Shown here piece after piece: positions 45,259 through 54,206 of a DNA stretch of 64,000 nt. The first letter of the stretch is position 1. Every line of letters starts with the position of its first letter. Made by a program: the position numbers and the translations under genes. The stretch is taken from the NCBI GenBank assembly GCA_040902895.1, contig JBBDWL010000024.1, positions 1-64,000 of the forward strand. Direction: 5' to 3'. The notes under the pieces were generated by a model. It had not been told where the DNA came from and searched no databases. It worked only from the letters and a program-made list of their open reading frames with translations. Origin of the DNA: JALYRV01 sp040902895 (lineage in GTDB: Bacteria > Acidobacteriota > Vicinamibacteria > Vicinamibacterales > SCN-69-37).

Positions 45259-45777
45259 CTACCGGCTACCGCGCAGGACCGCGAGGTGCTCGCGCACTTC
45301 GGCTCGCGCGCGCACGAAGTCGGCGTGCTCGATCTTCAGCTCGCGGCTGATGCGGCGCACCTCGTTGTCTTCCGCCGTCGCGACGCTGTCGTCGGCGGCC
45401 GACACGGCGAACAGGCAGCGCATCAGGCCGAGCCGCTGGTCGAATGTAGACAGCGCCATGAACTCGCGCGTCACATCCAGGTTGTGCGAGCCGGCAAACT
45501 TGACCGCATCACGCAGCGCGAGATCCACAACCGCCGTCGCCTCCGCGTCGGTCAGCTCCGCCTCGCGCTGCACGAGCCGGTGCATCAGGTCCATCTCGTC
45601 GGCCGTCACCCGCGAGTCGACGCCCGCCACGCGCGCGAGCAGATACGCGAACGCCGCCACGTAGCGCGCGCGGTCGGGATGCAGCCCGTCGAGCGACGCG
45701 GCCGCGCGATCCAGCACTGCCGGCTCCACAGCCTGGGCATCGACGCCAATCCACTTCAGCAGGGACCGTCCAATCAC
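45259..45777 (-). CDS. TerB-like tellurite-resistance family protein
   Basis: A 172-residue helical protein. It begins at the GTG encoding MIGRSLLKWIG; the open frame before it is antisense to the S4 gene. It resembles TerB/DjlA-type helical bundles: YVAAFAYLLARVAGVDSRVTADEMDLMHRLVQRE, then FDQRLGLMRCLFAVSAADDSVATAEDNEVRRISRELKI, i.e. two repeats carrying acidic 'AxAD' turns that may bind metal. No membrane segment. It is divergent from the S4 gene with only 15 nt between, centred on AAGATCTT. The role is unknown despite the family name. Confidence 0.75.
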   Translation of the reverse strand: MIGRSLLKWIGVDAQAVEPAVLDRAAASLDGLHPDRARYVAAFAYLLARVAGVDSRVTADEMDLMHRLVQREAELTDAEATAVVDLALRDAVKFAGSHNLDVTREFMALSTFDQRLGLMRCLFAVSAADDSVATAEDNEVRRISRELKIEHADFVRARAEVREHLAVLRGSR

Positions 45778-45780
45778 GGC

Positions 45781-45786
45781 TAAGAT
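45781..45786 (+). promoter_or_regulatory. -10-like TAAGAT between TerB-like and S4 genes
   Basis: TAAGAT lies 6 nt before the ATG of the S4 gene and forms part of the palindrome AAGATCTT, so the 15-nt space may serve both divergent genes. Confidence 0.4.
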
Positions 45787-45792
45787 CTTCTC

Positions 45793-46191
45793 ATGGCTGG
45801 TGACGAGTCTGTCCGCCTGGATGTCTGGCTGGACGTTTCGTGCCTGTTCAAGACCCGATCGGAGGCCCAGCGCGCCTGTAACGGCGGCAAAGTCGACCTC
45901 AATGGTGACGGCGCCCGGCCCAACCGCCAGGTGCGCGTCGGCGACAGGCTCGAAATCACCCGGCCCTTTGGCCGGCGCCAGATCATCCTCGTAAAGGCCG
46001 TCACGGCCGATCACCTTCCCAAGGCCCAGGCGCGCAAGCTGTACGAAGACCAGACCCCGCCGCCTTCCCCCGAAGAAGCCGCGGTGCGGCGGATGGCGAG
46101 GGTCAATCAGGCGATCGATCAGGCGTCAACGGACAAACGCAGCCGCCGGGATGCGCGCAAGGCCAAGTACCGTGAACGTGGCGACTGGTAG
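45793..46191 (+). CDS. S4 domain RNA-binding protein (Hsp15-like)
   Basis: The 132-residue protein has an S4 RNA-binding domain at the N-terminus: VRLDVWLDVSCLFKTRSEAQRACNGGKVDLNGDGARPNRQVRVGDRLEI. A basic tail follows (KRSRRDARKAKYRERGDW). This layout resembles Hsp15/RlbA-type proteins, which bind stalled 50S subunits carrying peptidyl-tRNA. Function is inferred from the family. It lies upstream of rpsT in the same direction with a 99-nt spacer. Confidence 0.85.
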   Translation: MAGDESVRLDVWLDVSCLFKTRSEAQRACNGGKVDLNGDGARPNRQVRVGDRLEITRPFGRRQIILVKAVTADHLPKAQARKLYEDQTPPPSPEEAAVRRMARVNQAIDQASTDKRSRRDARKAKYRERGDW

Positions 46192-46290
46192 TGCCTGGGC
46201 GCCAGAGCCCGAGGAGCGGGCGAAGGCGGCATGATAAGATGAGAAGTTTGAAGGGCGGTCCAGGGCCGCCGCAGGAAAAGGAATCCAGTT

Positions 46291-46560
46291 TTGGCGAAGC
46301 ACAAGTCGGCGGTAAAAGCGCACCGCCAGTCCGTTAAGAAGCAAACGCACAATCGCGAGCTCCGATCGCGCCTACGCACCGGCCTCAAGAAAATCCGCAC
46401 GGCGCTCGATGCCGGCGACAGCACCGCCGCGAAGGGGGCGCTCAGCGAAGCCTTCTCGCTGATCGACAAGATGGCCGGCAAGGGCATCATCCACGTCAAC
46501 GCCGCGGGCCGCTACAAGTCGCGCCTGGTCAAGCGGGCCGGAAAACCGGGACGGGTCTGA
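46291..46560 (+). CDS. rpsT: 30S ribosomal protein S20
   Basis: Small basic protein that binds 16S rRNA. The 89 residues start at a TTG (a common weak start in rpsT) after AGGAAAAGGA: AKHKSAVKAHRQSVKKQTHNRELRSRLRTGLKKI, ending AGRYKSRLVKRAGKPGRV. Conserved S20 homology ends around RYKSRLVKR; the last residues and the stop codon come from the GGGACGGGTCTGA repeat. The leader contains a TAAGAT -10-like box (near 46234) and a small GGCGG/CCGCC hairpin before the ribosome site, which could take part in S20 autoregulation. Confidence 0.95.
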   Translation: MAKHKSAVKAHRQSVKKQTHNRELRSRLRTGLKKIRTALDAGDSTAAKGALSEAFSLIDKMAGKGIIHVNAAGRYKSRLVKRAGKPGRV

Positions 46561-46650
46561 ATTATTCGGGTCACGGGCGGGAAAATGGGGACGGGTCTGA
46601 ATTATTCGGGTCACGGGCGGAATAATTCAGACCCGTCCCCATTTTCCCGC
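46540..46650. repeat. GGGACGGGTCT repeat family, copies 2-4, between rpsT and holA
   Basis: Two direct ~40-nt copies (46540-46580 and 46581-46620) are followed by an inverted copy (46621-46650). The second and third form perfect 30-bp arms (46577-46606 and 46621-46650) around a 14-nt loop. The block contains the stop codon of rpsT and the last 25 codons and stop of the convergent holA. Confidence 0.92.
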
Positions 46651-47647
46651 ACAATTCGACGACCAGCCGTTCGAGCAGCACGCGCGGCTCGCCTGTCGAG
46701 CTTTTCAGATCCAGATCGGTCCGCAGCAGCGCATCCACCGCGGCCTTCACGCGCGCGGGGGCGATCACAGGCAGCTTCGTTCGCACCCACCATCCGAGCT
46801 GGCCCACCATCATCTGTGGTACCGCGCCGGCGTCGAAAGCCAGGCTCAACTGCCGCAGCGCCACGGCGGCATCGCGGCGCTCAATCGCGTTGGTCACCGC
46901 CCAGTCATCCTGTGACGTTTCCGGCGAGACGACCTCGGCGACATCGTCACGCGTGATCGTCGCGCGGTCGCCCACGAACAGCAGCACGCGGTGCCAGTCG
47001 CCGCGCAGGCGGCTGATGTCGGTGCCGGCGCGCTCCGCCAGCAACGTCGCAGCGGCGGCGTCAAGCTGCTTGCCGGCCTCCGCGGCCTGTTTCCTCACCC
47101 AGGCCTGCGCCGCGCGCGCCACCTGCGGCAGGTCCCAGCCTTTCACGTCCTTGCCGGCCTTCAGGCCCCAGCATTCGACGATCGCCGCGTGCTTCAGCAA
47201 CGCTTTGCCAAGCTTGCGCGAGCGATCGATGTCGTCAGCCACCAGCACCAGAGTGGTCAACGGCTCGGGTCTCGTGACATAGGCCGTCAGCGCATCCGCG
47301 GAAACCGGTTCGTTCTCGCCGTCGCCGGCGCTCTCTTCGTCGTCCTCGTCCGACTTCCTGCGCGGAGGCTTCAGCAGGCGGTCGGCGCGAAGCACGACGA
47401 TCAGGCGCCTCTCGCCAAGCATCGGCAGTATGCGCGCGGCTTCGACAATCGCCTCGGCGGTCGTCGTCTTGTCGGTGCCATACAGCCGCTCGACATTGAA
47501 GGCGCGCAGCTCGTCGTCGACGAGCTCCGACGTCAGCTGCGCCAGCGCCATCTTCTCCTGATCGTCGTCGCCGATGATGACGTAGACGGGCGCCGGCTTG
47601 CGCTTGCGGATCTGCTGCACGAAGGCGTCTGGCGCAAGCGAGGGCAC
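46571..47647 (-). CDS. holA: DNA polymerase III subunit delta
   Basis: Clamp-loader subunit that opens the beta sliding clamp. The 358 residues show the HolA layout: PVYVIIGDDDQEKMALAQLTSEL, FNVERLYGTD, ILPMLGERRLIVVLRADRLLKPP, an acidic insert with DEDDEE, then LLAERAGTDISRLRGDWHRVLLFVG and VVSPETSQDDWAVTNAIERRDAAVALRQL. The normal protein ends near LLERLVVELC. The following GKMGTGLNYSARDPNNSDP tail is translated from the palindromic repeat. The GTG start lies 2 nt after the lptE-like stop. Confidence 0.92.
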   Translation of the reverse strand: MPSLAPDAFVQQIRKRKPAPVYVIIGDDDQEKMALAQLTSELVDDELRAFNVERLYGTDKTTTAEAIVEAARILPMLGERRLIVVLRADRLLKPPRRKSDEDDEESAGDGENEPVSADALTAYVTRPEPLTTLVLVADDIDRSRKLGKALLKHAAIVECWGLKAGKDVKGWDLPQVARAAQAWVRKQAAEAGKQLDAAAATLLAERAGTDISRLRGDWHRVLLFVGDRATITRDDVAEVVSPETSQDDWAVTNAIERRDAAVALRQLSLAFDAGAVPQMMVGQLGWWVRTKLPVIAPARVKAAVDALLRTDLDLKSSTGEPRVLLERLVVELCGKMGTGLNYSARDPNNSDPSPFSRP

Positions 47648-47649
47648 GG

Positions 47650-48177
47650 CTAGAACGCTTCCAGCATCGCGCTGACGACCGTGCGGGCAAAATCGGCGGC
47701 GAGCCGCGCGACGGCGTTCGTTTCCTGTCCGAAGAAGGCGGTGACGTCTGTGCCGCTGGCGGCGTTGTTGATCTGATATTCGTCGCGGAACGAGAGGCTG
47801 GGGTTCGCCCAGATCTCCTTGCCTGATTTCAGATCCTTGAAGCTGACGCTCGCCGTGATGGTGATGTAGTAGCGGGATGCCTGCCGGTTGGCATCGAACG
47901 TCGCCGGGGTAAGCGACAGCGACGTAATGGTGGCTTCTACTACGGCATCGACGCCAACGCCCTCGGGTTTCACCTCATATTTCCCGCGGCCGATCAGCTC
48001 CGTGCGCACGCGCTCGGTGATGACGCGGTCGACATCGAAGACGGGCGTCGAATTCTTGAACAGGGGCACACCGATCACGCGGATGTAATCGGGCAGAGAC
48101 GTGCCGCGGCCCGCCAGCGCATATCCGCAGCCTGAGGACATCAATGCGATGAGCATCATCGACGTGACGCGCTTCAC
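47650..48177 (-). CDS. lptE: LptE-like outer membrane lipoprotein
   Basis: The 175-residue lipoprotein has a signal with lipobox (ALMSSGC at Cys17, then GYALAGRG). LptE proteins help LptD insert lipopolysaccharide in the outer membrane. The core matches the family in order: LPDYIRVIGVPLFKNSTPVFDVDRVITERVRTEL, VDAVVEATITSLSLTPATFDANRQASRYYITITASVSFKDL, WANPSLSFRDEYQ and a C-terminal AVARLAADFARTVVSAMLEAF. The leuS-lptE-holA order is common in bacteria. Its GTG overlaps the leuS stop. Confidence 0.85.
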   Translation of the reverse strand: MKRVTSMMLIALMSSGCGYALAGRGTSLPDYIRVIGVPLFKNSTPVFDVDRVITERVRTELIGRGKYEVKPEGVGVDAVVEATITSLSLTPATFDANRQASRYYITITASVSFKDLKSGKEIWANPSLSFRDEYQINNAASGTDVTAFFGQETNAVARLAADFARTVVSAMLEAF

Positions 48178-50693
48178 TTGACCACCACGCTGACGAGTTT
48201 TCCTTTAGCCACAATCACCTTCACGATCGTTTTGCCTGCGGTATAGGTCTGCACCTGCGGATCGGCAAGCGCGGCCCTTTCAATCTCGCGTTCGGTCGCG
48301 TCGACCGCCACGGTCACGCGTCCGCGCAGCTTGCCGTTCACCTGCACGGGAATCACCAGTTCCTGCGCCTTCGCCGCTTCGGGATCAAACTCAGGCCATC
48401 CGGCGGCCGCGACGCCGCCGGCATGATCGAGCAGCTCCCAGAGCTCTTCGGCTATATGCGGTGTGAACGGCGAGATCATCAGCACGAGCGCTTCGACGGC
48501 CTCTTTCGCGACGGCGATCGTCTCGATGCGAACGACGACGCCCACGTCGTCCGGATCGTCCTCACGATCGCGGAAGCAGTGGAGATCCTGACAGAACACA
48601 TACAGCTCGTTGACGAGCTCCATCAGCGCAGACACGGCGGTGTTGAGATGCACGCGCGGATCGAGATCGAGCGTGACTCGCCGGATGGTGTCGTGCGTCT
48701 TGCGGCGCAGCGCGCGCTCGGCGTCGTTCAGCGCGAGCGTGCCCGGTGCCGGAATGCCTTCACCGCCGATGGTATCTGCGATCTTGGTGACCAGCCGCCA
48801 CACACGCAGCAGGAAGCGGAAGCTGCCTTCGAGCCCGGCGTCGATCCACTCCACTTCCTTCTCTGGGGGCGCCACGAACATCACGTACAGCCGAAGGGCA
48901 TCGGCGCCATACCGTCTGATCATGTCGTCGGGATCGACGACGTTGCCCCTGGATTTCGACATGACGGCCCCACCCTTGAGCACCATGCCCTGCGTGAGCA
49001 GGCGGGCGAACGGCTCGTCGATGCCGGTCATGCCGAGATCGCGGAAGACCTTCGCGAAGAAGCGCGAGTAGATCAGGTGCAGGATGGCGTGTTCCACGCC
49101 GCCGCTGTAGAAATCGACCGGGCCCCAGTACTGGACTTTCTCGCGCGAGAACGGCAGCTGATCGTTGTGCGGATCGCAGAAACGATAGAAGTACCAGGAC
49201 GAGTCGACGAACGTATCCATCGTGTCGGTCTCGCGCCTGGCGGGACCGCCGCACGTCGGACAAGTCGTGTTCACGAACCCGGGTACGCTGGCCAGCGGTG
49301 AATCGCCGCGGCCGCTGAAGACTTCCATCTTCGGCAGTTTCACAGGCAGCTGATCGTCGGGCACCGCGACGAGGCCGTCCTTCTCGCAGTAGATGATCGG
49401 GATCGGCGTGCCCCAGTAGCGCTGGCGGGAGATTCCCCAGTCCTTCAACCGGAACTGCACGGTGCCCTTGCCAATGCCGCGCTGCTCGGCCGCGTCGGTC
49501 ATGCGCTTCAGCGCCTCTTCCGAGCTGAGACCGTCGAAGTCGCCCGAATTGATCACGACGCCGTACTCGGCCATCGCGCCAGGTCCCGCTTCGGTGAGCG
49601 CCTGTTCGGGCGACGGCGCAGGCGCGACGACGTGACGGATGGGGAGGCCATATTTCGTCGCGAACTCGAAGTCACGCTGATCGTGCGCCGGCACGCCCAT
49701 GACGGCGCCGGTGCCGTATTCGCCGAGCACGAAATTGGCGATCCACACCGGGATTTCCTCCTTCGTGAAGGGGTTGATCACCCGGCGGCCGGTGTCGAAG
49801 CCTTCCTTCTCGACATCGCCGGTCATGCGCGCGGTGCGGTCCTGCGAGCGGAAGGCCTGCGCGCGTTTATGGAAACCGGCCGGGTCGGGCGATTCGGCCG
49901 CGAGGCGCTCGACCAGCGGATGCTCCGGCGCGAGCAGCACAAATGTCGCGCCATAGATCGTGTCGATGCGCGTGGTGAAAACCTCAATCTCATCGAACTT
50001 CACTCTCGCGCCGTCGCTGCGCCCGATCCAGTTGCGCTGCATCGTCAGCACCTTCTCGGGCCAGGTGCCGAGCGCGTCGGTGCCCTTCAAGAGCTCGTCC
50101 GCGTATTCGGTGATACGCAGGAACCACTGTTCGAGATCGCGCTGGGTGACCGGCGTGCCGCAGCGCCAGCATCCGCCGTCGACGACCTGTTCGTTGGCCA
50201 GCACCGTCTGGCAGCTCTCGCACCAGTTCACGGTGGAGCGGCGCTTATAGGCGAGGCCTTTCTCGAACATGCGTGTGAACAGCCACTGGTTCCAGCGGTA
50301 GTACTCGGGCAGGCACGTCGCAAGCTCGCGCTCCCAGGCATAGCTGATGCCGAGGCGCTGCAGCTGCCCTTTCATGTGCGCGATGTTCTCGAGCGTCCAC
50401 GTCTCGGGATGCGTGCCGTTCTTGATCGCGGCGTTTTCGGCCGGCAGGCCGAATGCGTCCCAGCCGAACGGATGCAGCACGTTGAAGCCGCGCATCCGCT
50501 TCAGCCGCGCCATCACGTCGCCGATCATGTAATTGCGCACGTGACCGACGTGCGCGTGGCCGGACGGATACGCGAACATCTCGAGGCAGTAGAACTTCGG
50601 GCGTGACGGGTCTTCGGTCACCTCGAACGCGCGTGTGCGCGTCCAGGCGTCCTGCCACTTTTTCTCGATGGTCTGCGGCTTGTAATCTGACAC
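48174..50693 (-). CDS. leuS: Leucine-tRNA ligase
   Basis: Charges tRNA-Leu with leucine. The 839 residues are full length. HIGH appears as HVGHVRNYMIGD near residue 48. The zinc knuckle uses CESC and CWRC, and the CP1 editing domain has TTRIDTIYGATFVLLAPEHPL and GTGAVMGVPAHDQRDFEF. WYFYRFCDPHN precedes the KMSKS loop, which reads VMSKSRGN, and a C-terminal anticodon domain follows (VNGKLRGRVTV). The GTG start is set by SDYKPQTIEKKWQ. It is coupled to the lptE-like gene downstream. The 38-nt upstream spacer has AT-rich ATTGTAAATTGTA. Confidence 0.97.
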   Translation of the reverse strand: MSDYKPQTIEKKWQDAWTRTRAFEVTEDPSRPKFYCLEMFAYPSGHAHVGHVRNYMIGDVMARLKRMRGFNVLHPFGWDAFGLPAENAAIKNGTHPETWTLENIAHMKGQLQRLGISYAWERELATCLPEYYRWNQWLFTRMFEKGLAYKRRSTVNWCESCQTVLANEQVVDGGCWRCGTPVTQRDLEQWFLRITEYADELLKGTDALGTWPEKVLTMQRNWIGRSDGARVKFDEIEVFTTRIDTIYGATFVLLAPEHPLVERLAAESPDPAGFHKRAQAFRSQDRTARMTGDVEKEGFDTGRRVINPFTKEEIPVWIANFVLGEYGTGAVMGVPAHDQRDFEFATKYGLPIRHVVAPAPSPEQALTEAGPGAMAEYGVVINSGDFDGLSSEEALKRMTDAAEQRGIGKGTVQFRLKDWGISRQRYWGTPIPIIYCEKDGLVAVPDDQLPVKLPKMEVFSGRGDSPLASVPGFVNTTCPTCGGPARRETDTMDTFVDSSWYFYRFCDPHNDQLPFSREKVQYWGPVDFYSGGVEHAILHLIYSRFFAKVFRDLGMTGIDEPFARLLTQGMVLKGGAVMSKSRGNVVDPDDMIRRYGADALRLYVMFVAPPEKEVEWIDAGLEGSFRFLLRVWRLVTKIADTIGGEGIPAPGTLALNDAERALRRKTHDTIRRVTLDLDPRVHLNTAVSALMELVNELYVFCQDLHCFRDREDDPDDVGVVVRIETIAVAKEAVEALVLMISPFTPHIAEELWELLDHAGGVAAAGWPEFDPEAAKAQELVIPVQVNGKLRGRVTVAVDATEREIERAALADPQVQTYTAGKTIVKVIVAKGKLVSVVVK

Positions 50694-50731
50694 GGCGGGT
50701 TCAGGTTCAGCTCACTCTACAATTTACAATT

Positions 50732-51655
50732 CTATATCGCGCTGAACGCGTCCAACCCGGACTCGATGCCCGCAGTAAGGCCCTCCAGGTCGTATCCACC
50801 TTCCGTCACGAGCATGATCCTGCCTCCGCACGTGGCGGCCGCAGCGCTGCGGAGGCTGCTGAAGATACGACGGAAGCCCTCGGCGGTCACGCGCATCCCG
50901 GCAAGCGGGTCGTGCACCCACGTGTCGAAGCCGGCTGAAATCAGCAGTACCTCGGGCATGAACGTCTGCAGGGCCGGCTGCACGATGTCGCGGTAGGCCT
51001 TCCCATACTCATCGTCACCCGCGCCGGCGGCGAGCGGGATGTTCAGCGTGAAGCCTTCGCCGGCGCCATAGCCGGTTTCGCCGACCGCGCCCGTTCCCGG
51101 ATAGAACGGAAACTGATGGCTCGAGACGTAGAGCACGCGCGGGTCGGCATAAAACGCGGCCTGCGTGCCGTTGCCGTGATGCACGTCGATGTCGACGATC
51201 GCGACTTTGTTCGTGCCCGACGCGAGCAGATCCGCGGCCGCGACAGCGATGTGGTTGTAGAGACAGAATCCCATCGCCTTATCAGGTTCGGCGTGATGCC
51301 CGGGCGGACGAACGAGCGCGAACGCAGGCGTGCCACTACGCGCGAGGCGCGCGGCTTCGATCGCGGCGCCGGCGGCAAGCTCCGCGATCTCGACTGATTC
51401 GGGGCTGGTGTAGGTGTCGGGATCGAGCTGCGACGGCCGGCCGCGCACGGATTCGATCAGGTCGAGATAGTCGGCGGTGTGGATGCGCGCGAGCTCGTCG
51501 CGGGTCGCAGCCCGCGGCTCGCGGACTTCCCCGCCTGTGTCGCGCCACCGCTCCGCCACTGCCCACATCGCCTGCGCGCGCTCGGGCCGCTCGGGATGGC
51601 CAGGCGGTGTGGTGTGTTCTTCGAATCGCTGCGAGGCGAAGACGGTGATGGGCAC
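50732..51655 (-). CDS. Histone deacetylase family protein (class II-like)
   Basis: Zinc-dependent deacetylase, 307 residues. The catalytic motifs are complete: RPPGHHAEPDKAMGFCLYNHIAVAA (proton-shuttle His pair), VDIDVHHGNGTQAAFY (zinc Asp and His), LLISAGFDTWVHDPLAG (second zinc Asp) and VTEGGYDLEGL. Bacterial members act on acetylpolyamines or small amides such as acetoin-related compounds. The GTG start lies 40 nt after the permease stop of the Cys-rich cassette, so it could be co-transcribed with it, but it is more likely an independent gene. Confidence 0.92.
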   Translation of the reverse strand: MPITVFASQRFEEHTTPPGHPERPERAQAMWAVAERWRDTGGEVREPRAATRDELARIHTADYLDLIESVRGRPSQLDPDTYTSPESVEIAELAAGAAIEAARLARSGTPAFALVRPPGHHAEPDKAMGFCLYNHIAVAAADLLASGTNKVAIVDIDVHHGNGTQAAFYADPRVLYVSSHQFPFYPGTGAVGETGYGAGEGFTLNIPLAAGAGDDEYGKAYRDIVQPALQTFMPEVLLISAGFDTWVHDPLAGMRVTAEGFRRIFSSLRSAAAATCGGRIMLVTEGGYDLEGLTAGIESGLDAFSAI

Positions 51656-51695
51656 GGAACATTATGTTCCGTGGGTGGATCACTGGAAGAGACAT

Positions 51696-54206
51696 CTATT
51701 CCGAGCGCAGGATCTCTGCGGGATTGACGCGTCTGATCTCACGCGCGCCTACGCCTATGACGACGACACCCGCCCCGAAGAATGACGCTGATGCCATTGC
51801 ATAGACACCAGCGGACACATCATCCAATCCCACGATGAACGTGGCGAGTCCGCGTCCCAGCGCCCACGACAACAGGACACCTCCAAGAACGCCTAGGGTA
51901 ACAGGTGCAAGCACTCTGGCAGCCATCATGCGGATCATGCTGGCCGCAGGCGCCCCAAGGGCACTTCGGATCCCGAGTTCTCGTTTCGTGGCGGCGATGA
52001 AGAACGCGAGCAGCCCGTAGATTCCAAGCAACCCAAGCGCGCATGCGGTAGCCGCATACCAGCCGAAGACCCTCGCTCCCATTCGTTCCTGCGCGACATT
52101 TCGAGCAACGGCGTCGATCGCGGTCGTGACTTCGAGTCGTGACGCGTCTGGAAACGCCTCGCGAAGCAGGCTGGATACGTCTTCCAGATGCCGGCTGGGG
52201 CTGTCCTTTGTGCCAATGACCAGATGCAGCGTCTGTATCCCGTCGTATGTTTCGATGGGAACCGGCGCAATCAGGGTTGGGCGCGCGATCTGTCCCGCGC
52301 CCAGGGGGCCGAATCGTTCGACAACTCCGACAACCTCATACGTGAGCCCGTAGAGATTCGACTTGAACATCCGGCCCAGCGCAGGCGCTTGCGGCCAGAG
52401 CGTCGTGGCCAGCGCACGATCGATCACGGCCGGCGAGCGGCCTCCGAATGGCGGAGGGCCCGAAAGCTTCTTCTGCCGTCGAAGAGACCGGTCTCGCATC
52501 ATCTCCAGCCGCGTGGGCACGTTCCGGGTGTCGGCATCGGTTAGATCACGCCCTTCCTCCAACACAGCTCCCGACGCGGTGACGTAACCACCCCCTGCCC
52601 GGACCTGCACCCACCGCAACCGCCGCTCCCGGCCGTCGACGACAACCACGGCCCCACTCGGTTCACGTGCGGGATCATACGGCAGGTCTCCATACGTCAC
52701 AGCCGTCACAAACGGCAATGCTCGCAATCGATGCATCGTCGCGCGGTACGACAGAACTCGTGCGCGAGTGTCGTCGGCCTGCGCCATAAATTGTGTAAGG
52801 CGCGGCCGAACGCTAACGAGTATCGTGCGGTCGCGAGCGAAGCCCAGGTCGGCCGCAAATGCGCCACGCACGGTCGCGACCAGGGCAAAGGCGACGACAA
52901 GCAGCGTGACCGACAGGGCGACGTGCGCTGCTAGAAAGACCTGCCGTGCCAACCCATGGCCAGCTTTCCTTTGGGCCGCCGTGGCCGCGAGCACGACGGA
53001 TACGTCGGCCCGTGCGGCTTGACCGGCCGCCGCGATTGCCGTGATCGCGGCGGCGACAAGAGTCACGGCAGCGCCGAAGATCGCGACGCGCCAGTCGAGA
53101 GATACATCCAGGGCCGCGATTGGCAGGCCGGATGCTGTTTCAAGAGCCGAAACGCTGCCGAGCAACCATTGGCGAAACAGGAGTCCCGCAGCAAGACCGA
53201 GGCAGGAAAGCACCAAGACTTCGGTGAGCACGTCACCAATCAGCGCCGTTCGCGTGCTGCCCAGTGACAACCGGACTGCGAACTGGTGCCTGCGGTCGGC
53301 GGCACGGCCCAGAAAGAGCGCGGCCAGATTCACGGCGCCCAGCACCAGGACAAGCAGCGCTCCGCTCCAGAGCGTCCGGACGAGCGCGCGCTGCCTGGCC
53401 AGGCCGCCCTCGGAGCGAAGGGGGAAGGCGACGTCGCGGAGCGAGCGAAGCGTAGTGCGGCGGTCAAGCACCGTCCTCGCCTCTGCCTGCGCCGTCGCCA
53501 ATGTTATCCCGCTCCGGAGGCGCGCAAACACCGTGACAGGCGTGAACTCCCGCATCCCGGGGTCAACCGCCATGTCACTAAAGGAGCCCAGCGCACCAAT
53601 CGTGGTCCACAAATCGAATTGGTCGCCCAGCCGTGGTCCGTGAAACGACTCAGCGGCAACGCCAATCACGGGGACCAACCCCTTGGTAGTGGCGATCGCC
53701 GTTCCAACGGGGAATCGCGTTCCACCAGACAACTGCCTGCCCAACCGCTCGCTGATGATGACAGCGGGAGCGGCCCCTGCCACATCTTCCTCGGGGCGAA
53801 AGGTCCGGCCCCGGACCGATACGCCCAGCACATCAAAGTAGTTTGCGGCAACGGCTGTTGCCGCGATTGGCAGGGCTCTAGCTGCTTCTCGCATGACCGG
53901 ACGCCAGTCTTCGGTACGAGCGCCCGTGCTCAATTGAAAGGTGACGCCGTCGAATGAGGTGAGACTACCCAGTCTCATGGCATTCGGAAGGGTCGTTCGC
54001 TCGAGAACCTCGCCATCGGCTGAGTGGACAACTGGGTAATAGGGGACGACAAGTGTCGCCGCATCACGTACGGGCAGCGGTCTCAGCCAGAGCGCATTGA
54101 CGATTGAAAAGATGGCTGTATTTGCACCAACGGCGAGCGCCAGACTGGCGCTCGCCGTTAGTGTGAATGCAGGTGTCCGAAGAAGTCTCGACAGCGCTCG
54201 CTTCAT
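51696..54206 (-). CDS. MacB/FtsX-like permease coupled to the Cys-rich peptide gene
   Basis: An 836-residue orphan permease without the soluble prefix of the ADOP proteins. It starts directly at the first helix (LLRTPAFTLTASASLALAVGANTAIFSIVNALWLRPLP). It has two MacB-like periplasmic cores and about eight helices, with FtsX motifs VNLAALFLGRAADRRHQFAVRLSLG and LGIRSALGAPAASMI, ending NPAEILRSE. Its ATG overlaps the stop of the 12-Cys peptide gene (ATGA), so both are made together. No ATPase gene is near. Export or sensing of the peptide, or defence against it, are possible roles; none is shown. Confidence 0.85.
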   Translation of the reverse strand: MKRALSRLLRTPAFTLTASASLALAVGANTAIFSIVNALWLRPLPVRDAATLVVPYYPVVHSADGEVLERTTLPNAMRLGSLTSFDGVTFQLSTGARTEDWRPVMREAARALPIAATAVAANYFDVLGVSVRGRTFRPEEDVAGAAPAVIISERLGRQLSGGTRFPVGTAIATTKGLVPVIGVAAESFHGPRLGDQFDLWTTIGALGSFSDMAVDPGMREFTPVTVFARLRSGITLATAQAEARTVLDRRTTLRSLRDVAFPLRSEGGLARQRALVRTLWSGALLVLVLGAVNLAALFLGRAADRRHQFAVRLSLGSTRTALIGDVLTEVLVLSCLGLAAGLLFRQWLLGSVSALETASGLPIAALDVSLDWRVAIFGAAVTLVAAAITAIAAAGQAARADVSVVLAATAAQRKAGHGLARQVFLAAHVALSVTLLVVAFALVATVRGAFAADLGFARDRTILVSVRPRLTQFMAQADDTRARVLSYRATMHRLRALPFVTAVTYGDLPYDPAREPSGAVVVVDGRERRLRWVQVRAGGGYVTASGAVLEEGRDLTDADTRNVPTRLEMMRDRSLRRQKKLSGPPPFGGRSPAVIDRALATTLWPQAPALGRMFKSNLYGLTYEVVGVVERFGPLGAGQIARPTLIAPVPIETYDGIQTLHLVIGTKDSPSRHLEDVSSLLREAFPDASRLEVTTAIDAVARNVAQERMGARVFGWYAATACALGLLGIYGLLAFFIAATKRELGIRSALGAPAASMIRMMAARVLAPVTLGVLGGVLLSWALGRGLATFIVGLDDVSAGVYAMASASFFGAGVVVIGVGAREIRRVNPAEILRSE

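Noticed and set aside
46571..46650. MGTGLNY-type peptide as a conserved protein motif
   Set aside because: The residues are the translation of a palindromic DNA repeat that also occurs outside genes, so it is not a protein domain.
51696..54206. Complete MacAB-type efflux pump
   Set aside because: Neither this permease nor the other four has an ATPase or membrane-fusion gene beside it, so only orphan permease calls are supported.
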